64,000 nucleotides of DNA from an uncultured Clostridia bacterium (GTDB lineage Bacteria > Bacillota > Clostridia > Christensenellales > Aristaeellaceae): assembly GCA_947165425.1 (NCBI GenBank), contig CAMVAJ010000001.1:62001-126000 (forward strand), read 5' to 3'. Under the pieces are notes generated by a model that saw only the letters and a program-made list of their open reading frames with translations, was not told where the DNA came from and did not search any database. Each line of letters begins with the position of its first letter. Positions within the stretch are counted from its first letter, which is position 1. Both the position numbers and the translations under genes were made by a program. Below are positions 61,482 to 64,000 of the stretch, piece after piece.

Positions 61482-62732
61482 TCACAGCGAAATTGTGCCG
61501 CCTTTTGCCATGTGATCCAGCGCCATCGCGAGCGCGAGTCTGCCGTGCCCATAGGTCAGACTCCCCTGCATGTAGGCGGTGTACGGCGGACGCATAGGGC
61601 CGTCTGCGCTGAGCTCAATCGAAGCACCTGGAACGAAGGTGCCGGCAGCCATGACGACCTGATCCTCATAGCCTGGCATGTCCCAGGGCTCGGGGAGCGC
61701 CATGGAGTCGACGGGTGAGGCGGACTGGATCCCCTGGCAAAAGCGGACCAGGCGCTCCGGTGTTTCAAACTGAATAGCCTGAATGATATCAGCCCGCGGC
61801 TCTGTCGACGGCGGGATGGTTGGGATTTCCAGATTCTCAAAGACCCTGGCTGTCAGGCAGGCGGTTTTGAGCGCCTGAGCGACGGTGTGCGGCGTCATGA
61901 AAAGACCCTGATAATAGAGCTGATACCCGGCGGCATAGGAGCCGAGCTCACGCCCCAGCCCCGGCGCGGTGAGCCTCCATGCGACGCGGTCCACAGCCTC
62001 CTGTGTTCCGCAGATGTAGCCGCCCGTCGGCGCGAGTCCGCCGCCGGGGTTCTTGATCAGGCTCCCGACACAGACATCCGCGCCCCAATGGGTGGGCTCC
62101 GAGTCGCGGACGAACTCGCCGTAGCAATTGTCAACCATCAGGCGAATGCGAGGATACTTCTCATGGAGCAGTTTCGCCAGCGGTGCGAAGGCTTCCGGCA
62201 TCAGCGAGGGCCGCAGCGCGTAGCCGCGGCTGCGCTGTGCGATCACAAGGCTTGTGTTGGGCCGGATCGCCCGCTCGACGGCCTCCAGATCAATGGCGCC
62301 GTCATCCGAGAGGGGGACCTCGCTGTATTCGACCCCGTATTCCCGCAGCGAGCCGGGCGGCGGGACCTCCCCCTTGTGTCCCAGAATCCCGATGAGCGTG
62401 TCATAGGGCGTGCCGGTGGCGGAGAGGATGTGCTCGCCGGGTTTGGTAAGTCCGAACAATGTCAGAGACAGCGCTGCGGTACCGCTGGCCACAGAGGGTC
62501 GAACCAGCGCCGCCTCCGTCCCAAAGAGATCGGCGTAGATTGCCTCGAGCGTGTCGCGCCCGATGTCGTCATAACCATATCCCGCTGTCGGCGCAAAATG
62601 ACGAACAGCAACGCCGTGATCGCTGAAGGATTTCAGCACTTTTGCGGTCAGACGGTACTCTTTCTGATCAATGGATGCAAAGAGCGGCTGCAGGTCGTGC
62701 TCCGCCTGTTCGATGCGTTCTTTTGACGTCAT
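61482..62732 (-). CDS. ynbB: YnbB-type PLP-dependent enzyme (methionine gamma-lyase family, 'aluminium resistance')
   Basis: 416 residues. Fold type I pyridoxal-phosphate enzyme of the group beside miaA in many Gram-positives. PLP-binding lysine is in VGSLIKNPGGGLAPTGGYICG; SGTAALSLTLFGL and MVDNCYGEFV (cofactor aspartate) fit the fold. TTPGYGYDD-type block appears as TAGYGYDDIGRD. The reaction is not established for this group. ATG 62732 overlaps the miaA stop as ATGA with GGAGG upstream inside miaA. In-frame extension above it lies within miaA and is ignored. Confidence 0.9.
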   Translation of the reverse strand: MTSKERIEQAEHDLQPLFASIDQKEYRLTAKVLKSFSDHGVAVRHFAPTAGYGYDDIGRDTLEAIYADLFGTEAALVRPSVASGTAALSLTLFGLTKPGEHILSATGTPYDTLIGILGHKGEVPPPGSLREYGVEYSEVPLSDDGAIDLEAVERAIRPNTSLVIAQRSRGYALRPSLMPEAFAPLAKLLHEKYPRIRLMVDNCYGEFVRDSEPTHWGADVCVGSLIKNPGGGLAPTGGYICGTQEAVDRVAWRLTAPGLGRELGSYAAGYQLYYQGLFMTPHTVAQALKTACLTARVFENLEIPTIPPSTEPRADIIQAIQFETPERLVRFCQGIQSASPVDSMALPEPWDMPGYEDQVVMAAGTFVPGASIELSADGPMRPPYTAYMQGSLTYGHGRLALAMALDHMAKGGTISL

Positions 62733-63643
62733 GAGGGTTCCTCCGTGAATACTTTGATGGTGTTCTCCAGCGCGTCCGGCTGATCCGCCTGGATCCAGGT
62801 CGTATCTGCCTCTCTCCTGAACCAGGTGAGCTGCCGCTTGGCATAGTGCCTCGATGCCTGCTTGATGGCGTCCACAGCCGATTCGAGCGGAAAGCCGTCG
62901 GTGATACATGGAATCAGTTCTTTATACCCGATCGCCTTCATGGACTGATGGTTCGCGGTCAGTCCGCGCTGCAGCAGCATGCTGACCTCATCGGGAAGTC
63001 CGTCCGCCATCATCTGATCCACGCGCTGATTTACGCGCTGATAGAGGCTTTCCCGGGGCATATTCAGCACCACGCACCGGCTCGGGAAGGGCGCGGGCGA
63101 TGGGCTCTGGGGCTGCCGGGAGAAGGGAACGCCGGTCAAACGGCCGACCTCAAGCGCCCGTATGACGCGGCGGCGGTCGTTGACGTGGAGGCGCGCCGCG
63201 GTCTCCGGATCCGCCTCAGCCAGCATGGCGTGCAGGCTCTCCGAATCCAGCTGCTCAAGCTCTCCGCGCAGCGCTTCATCCCCGCTGATCATGCCCATCG
63301 ACATGGGCTGGCGCAGCGCCCGAAGATAAAAGCCGGTACCGCCAACCAGGAGCGCCCGCTTGCCGCGGCGCTGGATGCCGCGGATGACCTTGCTGGCATC
63401 CTCTACCCATTGCGCGACAGAGTAGGTATCCGACGGGTCGACGATGTCAAGCATGTGATGCGGGGCGACGGCCCTCTCCTCGGCGGTCGGCTTCGCGGTG
63501 CCGATATCCATATCGCGGTAGATCTGCATGGAGTCCATGCAAACGATCTCGGCGTCGAAACGCCTAGCAATGGCCAGAGACAGCGCTGTTTTTCCGCAGG
63601 CGGTCGGCCCTGTCAGTATCCAGATGGTTTTCTGATCGCTCAT
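62729..63643 (-). CDS. miaA: tRNA dimethylallyltransferase
   Basis: 304 residues. Adds a dimethylallyl group to A37 of tRNAs that read UNN codons. P-loop GPTACGKTALSLAIA, CMDSMQIYRDMDIGTAKP, HHMLDIVDPSDTYSVAQW, VGGTGFYLRAL, NDRRRVIRALEV and the C-terminal QLTWFRRE block are all present. ATG 63643 chosen; the longer frame to 63679 overlaps mutL and has no similarity. Downstream of mutL as in most Firmicutes; hfq, which often follows, is not here. Confidence 0.95.
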   Translation of the reverse strand: MSDQKTIWILTGPTACGKTALSLAIARRFDAEIVCMDSMQIYRDMDIGTAKPTAEERAVAPHHMLDIVDPSDTYSVAQWVEDASKVIRGIQRRGKRALLVGGTGFYLRALRQPMSMGMISGDEALRGELEQLDSESLHAMLAEADPETAARLHVNDRRRVIRALEVGRLTGVPFSRQPQSPSPAPFPSRCVVLNMPRESLYQRVNQRVDQMMADGLPDEVSMLLQRGLTANHQSMKAIGYKELIPCITDGFPLESAVDAIKQASRHYAKRQLTWFRREADTTWIQADQPDALENTIKVFTEEPS

Positions 63644-63647
63644 ATGC

Positions 63648-64000
63648 TCAATCCTGTATTCGCTTGAATTTGCGTTCAAGCTCCGTCCTGGAGATGGATA
63701 CCACCAGCGGACGGCCGTGCGGACAGGTCGGTGTCACTTTTTGCTCGATCATCTGCTCGACCAGCGAGCGGATGTCCGCTTCGCTGAGGTCTTCGCCGCC
63801 CTTCACCGCGTGCTTGCAGGCGGTCTGGAGAATCTGGCTGCGGCGGCGCTCGAGGCTGAACGAGAGTCGCTCCGAGCTGAGCTGATCCAATACCTCATGA
63901 AGATAGGCGGCGGTCTGAGGCTGACCTAAGATCATCGGAATCGCACGGACCGCAAGCTCGTGCTCGCCGAAAAGCTCGATTTCAAACCCGATTCTTTTCA
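63648..64000 (-). CDS. mutL: DNA mismatch repair protein MutL, C-terminal part (truncated by the window edge)
   Basis: About 117 residues are visible, with the reading frame open beyond position 64000. GFEIELFGEHELAVRAIPMILGQ is the usual start of the MutL regulatory/dimerisation region; the ACKHAVKGGEDLSEADIRSLVEQMIEQ block and the zinc/endonuclease motif TCPHGRPLV follow. The ACK and CPHGRP motifs are those of endonuclease-active MutL, so this protein is of the nicking type. The stop is 4 bp before the miaA start. Confidence 0.95.
   Translation of the reverse strand, partial: KRIGFEIELFGEHELAVRAIPMILGQPQTAAYLHEVLDQLSSERLSFSLERRRSQILQTACKHAVKGGEDLSEADIRSLVEQMIEQKVTPTCPHGRPLVVSISRTELERKFKRIQD

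Overview
The window reads as the chromosome of a GC-rich Firmicute, most likely in class Clostridia (a Christensenellales or Oscillospirales-like lineage is my guess; no rRNA is present to settle it). The reasons are AGGAGG-type ribosome binding sites almost throughout, Gram-positive gene neighbourhoods (ylxM-ffh-rpsP-khpA; dprA-topA-trmFO-hslV-hslU; mutL-miaA-ynbB), a lexA with a CGAAC-N4-GTTTG box, GTG/TTG starts, and sigma-A type promoters with 16-17 bp spacers. It is mostly core genome. I see no insertion sequence, prophage or CRISPR array.

Layout. 0-5.8 kb (+): the tail of an unknown gene, psuG, a DEAD-box helicase, polA, and an 83-residue protein resembling the C-terminal end of FakA/YloV. 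5.9-12.4 kb (+): an accessory cluster with an exported phosphodiester glycosidase-like protein, a small membrane protein, a Cthe_2159-type secreted beta-helix protein, a VTC-type polyphosphate polymerase domain protein, a DUF4956 membrane protein and an OmpR-family two-component system. 12.5-15.7 kb (+): aroA-aroC-pheA. 15.7-26.6 kb (-): sirtuin and a large membrane-anchored PQQ-propeller protein; a Zn/Cd/Pb-type P1B ATPase with a separately encoded HMA metallochaperone under a clear ArsR/SmtB-type operator; and uvrA-gluQ-peptidase E. 26.9-40.7 kb (+): an L,D-transpeptidase, CvpA, a CadC-like ArsR repressor, fba, DUF4097, ybaB-recR-rmuC, a strongly diverged GMP-synthase-like protein, and a BMP-type nucleoside ABC transporter. 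40.9-49.3 kb (+): dprA-topA-trmFO-hslV-hslU, a structured 400 bp intergenic region, and an XerS-like tyrosine recombinase. 49.3-64 kb (almost all -): a cytidylate-kinase-like protein, ftsH, lexA-msrC, tRNA-Arg(CCG), a divergent rho (+), the SRP/S16 operon, a lipid/diacylglycerol kinase, split transketolase, ynbB, miaA and the end of mutL.

How parts fit together. The CadC-like regulator at 29.9 kb has both the CxC and the D-x-H-x10-H-x2-E metal sites, and it is the obvious candidate ligand-responsive repressor for the 11-2-11 palindrome that sits directly after the -10 box of the HMA-ATPase operon 8 kb away. The 5.9-12.4 kb cluster looks like one co-regulated cell-surface unit: a TGTTCA-N5-TGTTCA direct repeat of the OmpR/PhoB type overlaps the probable promoter in front of it, and the unit ends with an OmpR-family regulator and its kinase. 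The window's strongest unexplained points are (i) an XerS-like recombinase with a near-palindromic element just upstream, at a point where gene orientation converges; (ii) a cluster of DnaA-box-like ATCCACA motifs downstream of ftsH; (iii) a Rho protein with changed P-loop, arginine-valve and arginine-finger residues; and (iv) a GMP-synthase-like protein with a dead amidotransferase domain and a rewritten nucleotide-binding C-terminus.
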